Shown: positions 1-6,559, numbered from the stretch's first letter. The stretch: DNA of 6,935 nucleotides from an uncultured Alphaproteobacteria bacterium (GCA_934538895.1 CAKTCH010000081.1:1-6935); one strand, 5' to 3'. Numbers and translations are program-made. Notes: generated by a model not told the origin, from the sequence alone.

Positions 1-1398
1 GGCCAGATGTGGAACGTCTGGATCACCGCGCATGGCCTGATCATGGTGTTCTTCGTGGTGATGCCCGGCCTGATCGGTGGTTTCGGCAACTGGTTCGTGC
101 CGCTCCTGATCGGCGCACCGGACATGGCCTTCCCGCGCCTGAACAATATTTCGTTCTGGCTGATAGTAACGGCGTTCCTGCTGCTGCTTTCCTCCGTGGT
201 TGTGGGCGCAGGCCCCGGCACAGGCTGGACGGTGTATCCACCGCTTGCCAGCATCGTCGGGCACCCCGGCGCCTCCGTCGATCTGGCGATCTTCTCGCTG
301 CACCTGGCGGGCGCCAGCTCGATTCTCGGCGCAGCCAATTTCATCGCCACCATCTTCAACATGCGCGCTCCCGGCATGACGCTGCACAAAATGCCGCTTT
401 TCTGCTGGGGTATGCTCGTCACGTCCTTCATGCTGGTTCTCTCCCTGCCGGTACTGGGCGGCGCCATCACCATGTTGCTGACCGACCGCAATTTCGGTAC
501 CGGCTTCTTCGTGCCGGATAAAGGCGGCGACCCGATCCTGTACCAGCACCTGTTCTGGTTCTTCGGCCACCCGGAAGTCTACATCATGATCCTGCCGGCC
601 TTCGGCATCATCAGCCATATCGTCGCCACCTTCTCCAAAAAGCCGGTCTTCGGCTATCTGGGCATGGCTTACGCCATGGTGGCCATCGGCGTCGTCGGTT
701 TCATCGTATGGGCGCACCATATGTTCACTGTCGGCATGGACGTGAATACCCGCGCCTACTTCACCGCCGCCACGCTGATCATCGCGGTGCCCACGGGCGT
801 CAAGATCTTCTCATGGATCGCAACGATGTGGGGCGGCTCCATCCGCTTCGCGGCACCGATGCTATGGGCGCTGGGCTTCATCTTCCTGTTTACCGTCGGC
901 GGCGTGACAGGCGTGGTGCTGGCCAACGCCGGTATGGATATTGCCCTGCACGACACCTACTACGTCGTGGCGCACTTCCACTACGTTCTGTCGCTCGGCG
1001 CGGTGTTCGCGCTGTTCGCGGGCTTCTATTACTGGATCGGCAAGATGTCGGGCCGCCAGTATCCGGAGTTCCTTGCCAAGCTGCATTTCTTCATGACCTT
1101 CGTGGGCGTGAACATGATTTTCTTTCCGCAGCACTTCCTCGGTCTGGCCGGGATGCCGCGCCGCTACCCGGATTACCCGGACGCCCTGCACGGCTGGAAC
1201 ATGGTATCGTCTTACGGCGCTTACCTGACAGGCGCCGCCACGCTGCTGTTCCTCTTCATCGTGTTCTACACTTTGACGCGCGGTAAAAAAGTGAGCGGCA
1301 ATTACTGGAACGTCGAACCGCAGGTCATGACGCTGGAATGGACGCTGCCCAGCCCGCCGCCGTTCCACCAGTTCGAAATCCAGCCCAAGATCAATTAA
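1..1398 (+). CDS. ctaD: Cytochrome c oxidase subunit I (aa3-type), 5'-truncated
   Basis: Catalytic subunit of the aa3-type terminal oxidase; in the inner membrane it reduces O2 to water and pumps protons. The reading frame is open from base 1, so the Met at 7 is internal; by comparison with the family roughly 80-95 N-terminal residues lie outside the window. Numbering from that Met, the signatures are: His9 (low-spin heme a ligand, in AHGLIMVFF), Asp39 in the APDMAFPRLNN D-channel entrance, HPEVY at 188-192 with His188 (CuB), Glu190 and Tyr192 (the His-Tyr cross-link pair), His237-His238 (CuB), Lys266 of the K channel, His315 (Mg/heme propionate region), His323 (heme a3) and His325 (heme a). 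The Glu in HPEVY and intact D and K channels place it in the A1 family of heme-copper oxidases. The C-terminus (LEWTLPSPPPFHQFE) is complete and typical. No residue looks damaged. A hairpin terminator follows 26 bp after the stop, so ctaB is not in this transcript. Confidence 0.98.
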   Translation, partial: GQMWNVWITAHGLIMVFFVVMPGLIGGFGNWFVPLLIGAPDMAFPRLNNISFWLIVTAFLLLLSSVVVGAGPGTGWTVYPPLASIVGHPGASVDLAIFSLHLAGASSILGAANFIATIFNMRAPGMTLHKMPLFCWGMLVTSFMLVLSLPVLGGAITMLLTDRNFGTGFFVPDKGGDPILYQHLFWFFGHPEVYIMILPAFGIISHIVATFSKKPVFGYLGMAYAMVAIGVVGFIVWAHHMFTVGMDVNTRAYFTAATLIIAVPTGVKIFSWIATMWGGSIRFAAPMLWALGFIFLFTVGGVTGVVLANAGMDIALHDTYYVVAHFHYVLSLGAVFALFAGFYYWIGKMSGRQYPEFLAKLHFFMTFVGVNMIFFPQHFLGLAGMPRRYPDYPDALHGWNMVSSYGAYLTGAATLLFLFIVFYTLTRGKKVSGNYWNVEPQVMTLEWTLPSPPPFHQFEIQPKIN

Positions 1399-1424
1399 CA
1401 GGATCGGCCAGCTGGCAAAATAAT

Positions 1425-1451
1425 AAAAACCCCGCCACTGGCGGGGTTTTT
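1425..1451. terminator. Bidirectional intrinsic terminator between ctaD and pmbA
   Basis: A perfect 12-bp inverted repeat: arm 1425-1436 (AAAAACCCCGCC), 3-nt loop ACT, arm 1440-1451 (GGCGGGGTTTTT). The GC core is flanked by a run of five A on the left and five T on the right, so the transcript from either strand has a GC hairpin followed by a U-run. It lies 26 bp after the ctaD stop and 18 bp beyond the pmbA stop on the other strand, exactly where two convergent genes would share a terminator. Confidence 0.93.
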
Positions 1452-1469
1452 CATGGCCGGCTGCCGGCA

Positions 1470-2801
1470 TCAGGCGACGCTCATGCCGTCAACGCGCAGC
1501 GTGGGAACGGAAACCTTGCCGCGCAGCCGGTTCAGGTCGTTCGCCGCGCTCATATTCATAAACATCTTCTTGAGATTGGACGAAATTGAAACATTAGCAA
1601 TCGGGTGGCTATAATCGATCCGCCCGTCCTTTATCCGGAAACCATGAGCGGCACGGCTATACTGGCCGTTCGTCAGGTCAACACCCTGCCCCATCAGCCC
1701 CGTAACGTACAGGCCGTCCTTGATATCCGCCACAAGCTCGTCAGGCGTAAGCGCGCCCGGCTCGATGGTCAGGTTGGTATGGCCGCGAACATGCGCGGCA
1801 TTCTCAAGCCCGAGGCGGCGCGCGTCCTCCAGCCCCATAAACCATGTCCTGAGCACGCCTTTTTCAATAACCGTCATGGGTTTTGTCGCCATGCCGGAAT
1901 TGGAAAAACGCGTGGAGTCCATACCGCGCGGCAGGTGCGGATCGTCGCATACGGTAATCCCCGGCGCGAACACGGCATCATCCATCGCATCGCACAGGAA
2001 AGAGCTTTTCATGCGCGCGCCGCGACCATTGATCGCCGCCGCGCAATGCGCCAGCAGGGACGTTCCTATATCCGGATGGAAAACCACGGGCATATTTCCC
2101 GCGGCCGCCGCCGTCGGGTTAAGGGCCTGCACGGCCTGAATACCCGCTTCGCGCCCGATATCTTCCACATCCATCAAATCCGTATAATAAACGGCGCTGC
2201 TGTGCTCACCGTTTATACGCTGGTCCTGCGCCGTGCGCGCGATAACCGCGACCCTGCGCGAAAAACCCGTGCTTTCGCTGACGAACTGGTGACCGCGGCT
2301 ATCGAGATTGACGAACAAGGCCCTGTACCAGCCCGAGGAACCGCCATGGGACAGCGATACGCCCGGCACCGCCAGAGCGGCGGCTTCCATCGCGCGCGCA
2401 TCTTCGATCAGCGTCGCCAGCGATACCCGCGTGCGATCGATCAGGTCAAGCGAACGATTATCCCGCACAGGTGAAATCCGGGCGGTTTCAAGCGGGCGGT
2501 CATAAGGATTATCCGGCATCCGCCGCGTCGCCGAAGCCAGTTGCACGACGGAGTCCCGGAGATCGGCCAGGCTGCGCGAGCACAAACTAATCGATTCCGA
2601 TTTGTCGCCGATGCGCAGGGAAAGGCTGATCCCCATCGGCCTGGATGCTTCAAGGCTTTCGACCACGCCATGACGTACCTTCACTTGCCTTTCCTGAAGC
2701 GTTGAGAACGATGCTTCGGCGTAATCCGCCCCCTCTTTCTTCATCAGATCCAATGCCTGTTGCAGCGTATCGTGAATATCCTGAATTTCTTTGCGTGCCA
2801 T
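1470..2801 (-). CDS. pmbA: TldE/PmbA, non-catalytic partner of the TldD/E peptidase
   Basis: A 443-residue protein (E. coli PmbA is about 450) of the PmbA/TldA (U62) family. Family features are the N-terminal half with the YAEASFS...RHGVVES strands (about 27-50), the central SLLAHCAAAING segment (248-259) at the position where TldD has its HExxxH, the VTGLMGQGVDLTNGQYSR segment (366-383), and the C-terminal VPTLRVDGMSVA. It has no HExxxH motif, as expected for TldE, which pairs with TldD to form the peptidase. In enterobacteria the TldD/E pair trims the leader of microcin B17 and helps degrade the CcdA antitoxin; its house-keeping substrate here is unknown. The gene follows tldD on the same strand after 38 bp, so the pair is very likely co-transcribed. 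ATG at 2801 is preceded by a weak AGG-containing ribosome site (ACAGG). It ends against the shared terminator. The canonical YSRGA is YSRAA here, a small deviation. Confidence 0.95.
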   Translation of the reverse strand: MARKEIQDIHDTLQQALDLMKKEGADYAEASFSTLQERQVKVRHGVVESLEASRPMGISLSLRIGDKSESISLCSRSLADLRDSVVQLASATRRMPDNPYDRPLETARISPVRDNRSLDLIDRTRVSLATLIEDARAMEAAALAVPGVSLSHGGSSGWYRALFVNLDSRGHQFVSESTGFSRRVAVIARTAQDQRINGEHSSAVYYTDLMDVEDIGREAGIQAVQALNPTAAAAGNMPVVFHPDIGTSLLAHCAAAINGRGARMKSSFLCDAMDDAVFAPGITVCDDPHLPRGMDSTRFSNSGMATKPMTVIEKGVLRTWFMGLEDARRLGLENAAHVRGHTNLTIEPGALTPDELVADIKDGLYVTGLMGQGVDLTNGQYSRAAHGFRIKDGRIDYSHPIANVSISSNLKKMFMNMSAANDLNRLRGKVSVPTLRVDGMSVA

Positions 2802-2839
2802 GATTTTAAAACCTGTTCTGGAATGTTATTTGCTATTCG

Positions 2840-4285
2840 TCAGGAAGGCTGTGAGCCGCCCACCTTGATGCCGCGCATCTTCACGGTGGGCTGCCCCACG
2901 CCGACAGGCACGCTCTGGCCCGCCTTGCCGCACATGCCCGTGGTGCCCAGTGCCAGATCGTTCCCCACCATTACAACCTCACGCATCGACCGCGGACCAT
3001 TGCCGGTAAGGACCAGGTTATTGATCGGCTCCGCGACCTTGCCATCGCGAATGCGGAAGGCCAGCGTAGGCGAGAATTCGTAATCGCCGGAAACCGTATC
3101 GACCGCGCCGCCCGCGAATTGCACGGCGTATATGCCGTCCTTCACCGATTCGATGATCTCGGCAGGATCGGACGCACCCGGCGCCATGAATGTCGTGGTC
3201 ATGCGCGTTATGGGCTGGCAGCGGTAATTCTCGCGGCGGCCATTGCCTGTCGGGGCCACGCCCGCGAAACGGGCGCTCATCGTATCCTGCATGAAGCCTT
3301 TCAGTATACCGTTTTCGATCAGAACGGTCTTCTGCGTGGGCACGCCTTCATCGTCAAAATGCAGACTGCCGCGCTCACCGGCGATATTGCCCTGATCGAT
3401 GATGGTGACGATATCGGAAGCCACCTTCTGCCCCACCAGCCCGGCATAGACGGAAGCGCCCTTGCGGGCGGAGTCGCCCTCAAGCCCATGCCCCACCGAT
3501 TCATGAAGCATCACGGCGGCCCAGCCATTCCCCAGCACGACCGGAAGATCGCCGGACGGCGCCGGCATGGCGCGCAGATTGGTTGTCGCCCTGTACAGCG
3601 CGTCATCAACGCAACGCTTCCATGAATGGCCGGCGAATATGTCGCTCAGGATCATGCGGCGGCCCACGGAGGCAGAACCCTCTTCCTTGCGCTCGCCCTC
3701 CTTGACGATGACGCTGACAGTGAACTGTGCCATGGGGCGCACATCGTCAAAACGCTTGCCGTCATGGCGTATGATCGTCATTACGTTCCAGGCGGTCGCC
3801 ACATGGGCGGATACCTGAGTCACGCGCGGGTCGGCGGCACGCGCATAGGCATCGACATCCTCCAGAAGCTTGATGCGGTCGGCGTCGGCGATATCATCGA
3901 GCGGGTTGTCCGCCGTATAAAAACGTGTGGCCGCCAGATCCGAAGGCACCAGCACCCGGCCTGCGGAAGGCGCATAATTGCGTATCGCCCTGGTCGCGTG
4001 CGCCAGCTTTTTGATGTTCGCTTCGCTCAAATCCGACGAATGCGCATAAGACGCCGATTCGCCCGAGATGTAGCGAAAACCGAAACCCTGATCCAGCGAG
4101 GGCGGCGCGCAGGAAACCAGGCGGCCATCGGAAAAGCTGGCCAACTTGCCCACCTGACGCTGGATGAACAATTCACCGCCGTCGGCTTTGGCCAGCGTGC
4201 TGGTGACGACTCCGGTCACGCGGTCCGGGTCCATCCCCGTGTCGGCAAAGAAAAACTGGTCGGCAATGCGACGGGCATCAGACAT
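2840..4285 (-). CDS. tldD: TldD metallopeptidase
   Basis: A 481-residue protein, the same length as E. coli TldD. It is the catalytic half of the cytoplasmic TldD/E heterodimeric metalloprotease, which degrades unfolded or modified peptides threaded into its cavity. The zinc motif HESVGH is at residues 261-266 (bases 3488-3505) followed by GLEGD. The third metal ligand expected from the family, a Cys in MCGKAGQSVPVGVGQP, is Cys452. The family segment GVAPTGNGRREN (342-353) and the C-terminal IKVGG are also present, so the enzyme looks intact. ATG at 4285 has a good ribosome site (AGGGA, at 4294-4298 on the opposite strand, 8 nt away). It is the first gene of the leftward pair with pmbA and diverges from ctaB. 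In several alphaproteobacteria I recall tldD lying next to the cox genes, but upstream of ctaC and not between ctaD and ctaB. Confidence 0.97.
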   Translation of the reverse strand: MSDARRIADQFFFADTGMDPDRVTGVVTSTLAKADGGELFIQRQVGKLASFSDGRLVSCAPPSLDQGFGFRYISGESASYAHSSDLSEANIKKLAHATRAIRNYAPSAGRVLVPSDLAATRFYTADNPLDDIADADRIKLLEDVDAYARAADPRVTQVSAHVATAWNVMTIIRHDGKRFDDVRPMAQFTVSVIVKEGERKEEGSASVGRRMILSDIFAGHSWKRCVDDALYRATTNLRAMPAPSGDLPVVLGNGWAAVMLHESVGHGLEGDSARKGASVYAGLVGQKVASDIVTIIDQGNIAGERGSLHFDDEGVPTQKTVLIENGILKGFMQDTMSARFAGVAPTGNGRRENYRCQPITRMTTTFMAPGASDPAEIIESVKDGIYAVQFAGGAVDTVSGDYEFSPTLAFRIRDGKVAEPINNLVLTGNGPRSMREVVMVGNDLALGTTGMCGKAGQSVPVGVGQPTVKMRGIKVGGSQPS

Positions 4286-4422
4286 GTGGTACTTCCCTGT
4301 ATTAATTTTTTTTAGCTTATGAAAAGCCTTAACATACCCCGCGCTTTTGTCAAAACATCAAAAATTTGCAGCCGCGGCGGAAATCTACTAAAACAGCGTT
4401 TCCATGATAAAGATGGCCCGGT
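4286..4422. other. Divergent intergenic region between tldD and ctaB
   Basis: This 137-bp spacer must carry the promoters for the leftward tldD-pmbA pair and, unless it is expressed from elsewhere, for the rightward ctaB cluster. It is noticeably AT-richer than the genes around it (T-run at 4306-4313, A-rich stretch 4352-4364). It contains an odd-centred palindrome TTTTGTCAAAA (4345-4355) and the 8-bp palindrome GCCGCGGC (4371-4378). I see no small gene in it and no convincing -35/-10 pair for ctaB; TACTAA at 4386-4391 is at best a weak -10. Confidence 0.6.
4326..4353 (-). promoter_or_regulatory. Possible sigma70-type promoter for tldD-pmbA
   Basis: Reading the minus strand, a perfect TTGACA (4353-4348) is followed after 16 bp by TAAGGC (4331-4326), about 40 bp before the tldD start codon. 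The -35 matches consensus exactly but the -10 is poor, so this is a candidate only. The -35 lies inside the TTTTGTCAAAA palindrome. Confidence 0.3.
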
Positions 4423-5340
4423 ATGACTGATTTCACTCCCGTATATGATATTGCCAACCCGCCCGCGCCCGCCACCGCGCAGGAAAGCCGGGTCAGCGAT
4501 TTCTGGGCGCTGTTGAAGCCCCGGGTCATGAGTCTGGTGGTTTTCACCGGCTTTGCGGGCATGTGGGTCGCCCCCGGCTTTAGTGCCTTGCATCCGCTCC
4601 TGATTATAGTAGCCATAATCACACTAGCCTTGGGCGCGGGCGCCGCCGGGGCCGTTAATATGTGGTACGACCGCGATATCGACAGCGTCATGAAACGCAC
4701 CAGAAACCGCCCCATTCCGGCAGGCCGGGTCGAACCGAGCGAAGCGCTCGCTTTCGCCCTGTTCATGACTGTGGCCGCGGTGCTGACCATGGGAATCGCC
4801 CTCAACTGGGTCGCCGCCGGAATCCTCGCTTTTGCGACTTTTTTCTATGCCGTCATTTACACAATGTGGCTGAAGCGCAGCACGCCGCAGAATATCGTCA
4901 TCGGCGGTGCGGCGGGGGCTTTCCCGCCGATGATCGGCTGGGCCTGCGTGACGGGCGACGTGACATGGCTGCCGCTTCTGCTGTTCCTGATTATTTTCCT
5001 TTGGACGCCGCCTCATTTCTGGGCGCTCTCCCTTTTCGCCTGCGAGGATTATAAAAAAGCGGGCGTGCCGATGCTGCCCGCCGTCGCCGGCGCTAAAACC
5101 ACCAAATGGCAAATGCTGCTTTATACGCTCATTCTCTTGCCTGTGACGGTGGCCCCCTCTATGCTGGGGTTGACCGGCTGGATTTACGGCACGGCGGCAT
5201 TGTTATTGAGCGGTTTCTTCGTTTTCACCGCCGTAAGAGTGCTGCATGATGAAACGCTGAAAAGCGCGCGCCTGATGTTCGGTTATTCGGTCTTTTATTT
5301 GTTCGCCCTTTTTCTGGCTTTGATGATCGATGCCGCTTGA
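4423..5340 (+). CDS. ctaB: Protoheme IX farnesyltransferase (heme o synthase)
   Basis: A polytopic inner-membrane prenyltransferase of the UbiA superfamily (CtaB/Cox10). It transfers farnesyl from farnesyl diphosphate to heme B, giving heme O, the precursor of the heme A in CtaD. The 305-residue length is normal for the family. The entry motif LLKPRVMSLVVFTG is at 30-43. The first Asp-rich motif is NMWYDRDID at 79-87 (Asn79, Asp83, Asp87), followed by the conserved TRNRPIPAGRV (93-103). The second conserved region runs from YTMWLKRSTPQNIVIGG (146-162) to TPPHFWALS (195-203) and CEDYKKAGVPMLP. Multiple hydrophobic segments fill the spaces between motifs. ATG at 4423 gives a standard start; the other nearby ATGs (4404 and 4413) are out of frame. 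No strong ribosome site is visible. It is the first gene of the rightward cluster, and its end overlaps the next small gene by 11 bp. Confidence 0.97.
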   Translation: MTDFTPVYDIANPPAPATAQESRVSDFWALLKPRVMSLVVFTGFAGMWVAPGFSALHPLLIIVAIITLALGAGAAGAVNMWYDRDIDSVMKRTRNRPIPAGRVEPSEALAFALFMTVAAVLTMGIALNWVAAGILAFATFFYAVIYTMWLKRSTPQNIVIGGAAGAFPPMIGWACVTGDVTWLPLLLFLIIFLWTPPHFWALSLFACEDYKKAGVPMLPAVAGAKTTKWQMLLYTLILLPVTVAPSMLGLTGWIYGTAALLLSGFFVFTAVRVLHDETLKSARLMFGYSVFYLFALFLALMIDAA

Positions 5341-5452
5341 TGAACTGCATAAAAAGAAACGCAAAAAGAACCTGATGGTTCTTGCACTGGTACTGGGATG
5401 GTCTTTGATGATCGCGGCAATCGCGATGGTCAAAATGGGAGGCGGTCAATAA
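5330..5452 (+). CDS. Small single-membrane-helix protein, CoxF-like
   Basis: A 40-residue protein that length cut-offs would miss. Residues 8-13 are KKKRKK, followed by a hydrophobic helix (about 15-34) and the ending VKMGGGQ. This layout (basic N-terminus, one membrane helix, then a V-K-M/L-G tail) matches the short proteins found between ctaB and ctaG in many alphaproteobacteria, sometimes annotated CoxF or cytochrome oxidase assembly protein. By the positive-inside rule the N-terminus should be cytoplasmic. The frame has a TGA at 5324-5326, so ATG at 5330 is the earliest Met start. It overlaps the ctaB stop by 11 bp and has no good ribosome site, which suggests translational coupling to ctaB. 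A role in oxidase assembly is inferred from position only. Confidence 0.85.
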   Translation: MPLDELHKKKRKKNLMVLALVLGWSLMIAAIAMVKMGGGQ

Positions 5453-5455
5453 CCT

Positions 5456-5929
5456 ATGGCAACCACCGCGACACCCTGTAAACCGATGCGTATTTCCATT
5501 TCCTGCCTGATTCCGCTGCTGCTGTTGCTGCTGCTGATCGTTGCCTTGCAACCCGCCCGCGCCGCCGAAGAAGGCGCCCCCCCCTGCATGGCCGGTCCCC
5601 ATAGCCTGTTCAGTGGCGAACGCGCGGCCTACGCTGACAAATCGCGGGTTTATGCGGCGCAACTGAAAAACGAAGCGCAGCTCTACCGCGAAAAAACCAA
5701 CAATTACGCGGCGCAATTACAAGCCGGAGCCGAGACGTACAAAACCGTATCGGCCCAGGCCGCCGCCGATTATGCAGGCGCCGGGCAGGCTTATAAAAAG
5801 AAAAGCGACGATACCGCCGCGCAATACAAAACGGCGGGCGCTACCCATCAGGCCGCCATGGATTCCGTACGTAAGGAATATCTTTCCAGGGATTGCGCGC
5901 GCGCCGACAAGCCCGCTGCCGCGCCATAG
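5456..5929 (+). CDS. Exported 18-residue-repeat helical protein, unknown function
   Basis: I do not recognise this 157-residue protein. Residues 11-36 look like a signal peptide: Arg12, a very hydrophobic Leu-rich core (18-31), and QPARA before a likely cleavage after Ala36. The mature part (about 121 residues) is built of 18-residue repeats from residue 48 to about 147, with Tyr at 59, 66, 77, 84, 95, 106, 113, 124 and 142, and no proline within them after Pro48. It should form a long amphipathic helix or a helical hairpin in the periplasm. It has two cysteines after the signal peptide, Cys44 and Cys147, one at each end of the repeat region. The tail is Ala/Pro-rich. The start at 5456 is favoured by GGGAGGCGG at 5437-5445 upstream; Met11 (5486) would also leave a signal peptide but has no ribosome site. 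It starts 3 bp after the small gene and ends 9 bp before ctaG, so it is probably co-expressed with the oxidase assembly genes. An uncleaved signal-anchor is an alternative. Confidence 0.85.
   Translation: MATTATPCKPMRISISCLIPLLLLLLLIVALQPARAAEEGAPPCMAGPHSLFSGERAAYADKSRVYAAQLKNEAQLYREKTNNYAAQLQAGAETYKTVSAQAAADYAGAGQAYKKKSDDTAAQYKTAGATHQAAMDSVRKEYLSRDCARADKPAAAP
5597..5896 (+). repeat. 54-bp (18-residue) degenerate repeat array within the exported protein
   Basis: Repeat units begin at residues 48, 66, 84, 102, 120 and 138 (bases 5597, 5651, 5705, 5759, 5813, 5867; the last is partial). The clearest pair opens with YAAQL at both 66 and 84; the units at 102 and 120 open with AAADY and TAAQY. 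Position 5 of the unit is F, L, L, Y, Y, Y and position 12 is Y, Y, Y, Y, H. At DNA level the units have diverged, though GCGGCGCAA recurs exactly 54 bp apart, with GCCGCGCAA in the fifth unit. The array most likely arose by internal duplication of a 54-bp unit. Confidence 0.8.
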
Positions 5930-5938
5930 GTCCGCGCC

Positions 5939-6559
5939 ATGTCCCCGTCACCCGACAATCTGAACACCCGCAACCGCCGCGCCGGAATGATGGTGCTGGT
6001 GGCCGTCGTGGCGATGGTAGGATTGTCTTTTGCAGCCGTCCCGCTGTATGACCTGTTCTGCCGCGTGACCGGCTTTGGCGGCACCACCATGACCGCCGAC
6101 AAAGCGCCCGACCACATCATCGACCGCGACATCACCGTGCGCTTCAACACCGATACCGACGGTAACCTGCCATGGGAATTCAGGGCGGGGGAAAAATATG
6201 TAAAAACGAAAGTGGCGCAGCAAACGCTGGTCACCTATACCGCCCGCAACTGGTCGAACCGGACATCCGGCGGCACGGCAGTTTTCAACGTCACACCCCC
6301 AAAAGCTGGGAAGTATTTCCGTAAGATAGAATGTTTCTGCTTTCAGGAACAAATTATCGGGCCGCAAAAGACCGCTCACATGCCGGTTTTGTTTTTTATA
6401 GACCCCGCCTTCGCCACAGACGAAGATATGGAAGATATTTCCACCATCACCCTGTCCTACACTTTCTACCCGCTGGACAGCGCCAGCCTTGAACGCGCGC
6501 TGGAAGCCTTTTACAATGCCCCGGATTCTGCTAAACAGTCTCCGGCAACATCTAACTAA
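5939..6559 (+). CDS. ctaG: Cytochrome c oxidase assembly protein CtaG (Cox11)
   Basis: Membrane-anchored periplasmic copper chaperone that supplies copper for the CuB site of subunit I (CtaD). The 206-residue length is normal for the family. A short basic N-terminus (RNRR at 11-14) precedes one membrane helix (about 17-35), then the family motif VPLYDLFCRVTGFGGTT (34-50) with Cys41. The immunoglobulin-like copper domain carries the CFCF motif (Cys132, Cys134, followed by QEQ) and MPVLFFIDP (148-156). All three conserved cysteines are present, so it should be functional. ATG at 5939 starts 9 bp after the preceding stop, with a weak AGG ribosome site overlapping that stop (TAGGT). The last residues (after about 190) are variable. 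It lies between the repeat protein and ctaE, as usual for alphaproteobacterial cox clusters apart from the repeat protein. Confidence 0.97.
   Translation: MSPSPDNLNTRNRRAGMMVLVAVVAMVGLSFAAVPLYDLFCRVTGFGGTTMTADKAPDHIIDRDITVRFNTDTDGNLPWEFRAGEKYVKTKVAQQTLVTYTARNWSNRTSGGTAVFNVTPPKAGKYFRKIECFCFQEQIIGPQKTAHMPVLFFIDPAFATDEDMEDISTITLSYTFYPLDSASLERALEAFYNAPDSAKQSPATSN

Noticed and set aside
7..1398. Met at 7 as the true start of ctaD
   Set aside because: The frame stays open to base 1, and the family needs a further membrane helix before the heme a ligand His; the gene is simply cut by the window edge.
1407..1416. Palindrome GCCAGCTGGC just after ctaD
   Set aside because: Perfect but only 10 bp with no loop and no T-run; the hairpin a few bases downstream explains termination, and chance is likely in GC-rich DNA.
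1456..1468. Small hairpin GCCGG-CTG-CCGGC beside the pmbA stop
   Set aside because: Five-bp stem without a U-run on either strand; not a terminator by itself.
862..1470. Open frame of 202 residues on the - strand opposite ctaD
   Set aside because: Lies antisense to conserved catalytic parts of ctaD and runs through the terminator hairpin; composition is that of a shadow frame.
1605..2474. Long open frame (289 residues) on the + strand opposite pmbA
   Set aside because: It is antisense to a full-length, clearly recognisable pmbA; its Arg/His-rich product resembles no family I know and the openness follows from the codon composition of the real gene.
3626..4315. Open frame of 229 residues on the + strand opposite tldD
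   Set aside because: Antisense to the intact tldD, low-complexity Arg/Gly-rich product, no recognisable domain.
5330..5452. Small gene as a peptide precursor processed by TldD/E
   Set aside because: It has a clear membrane helix, lies in the ctaB operon and not beside tldD, and no peptide-modifying enzyme gene is present in the window.
5456..5587. Repeat protein as a lipoprotein with Cys17 or Cys44 as the lipidated residue
   Set aside because: Neither cysteine is in a lipobox: Cys17 precedes the hydrophobic core and Cys44 follows APP, well after a good ARA-type cleavage site.
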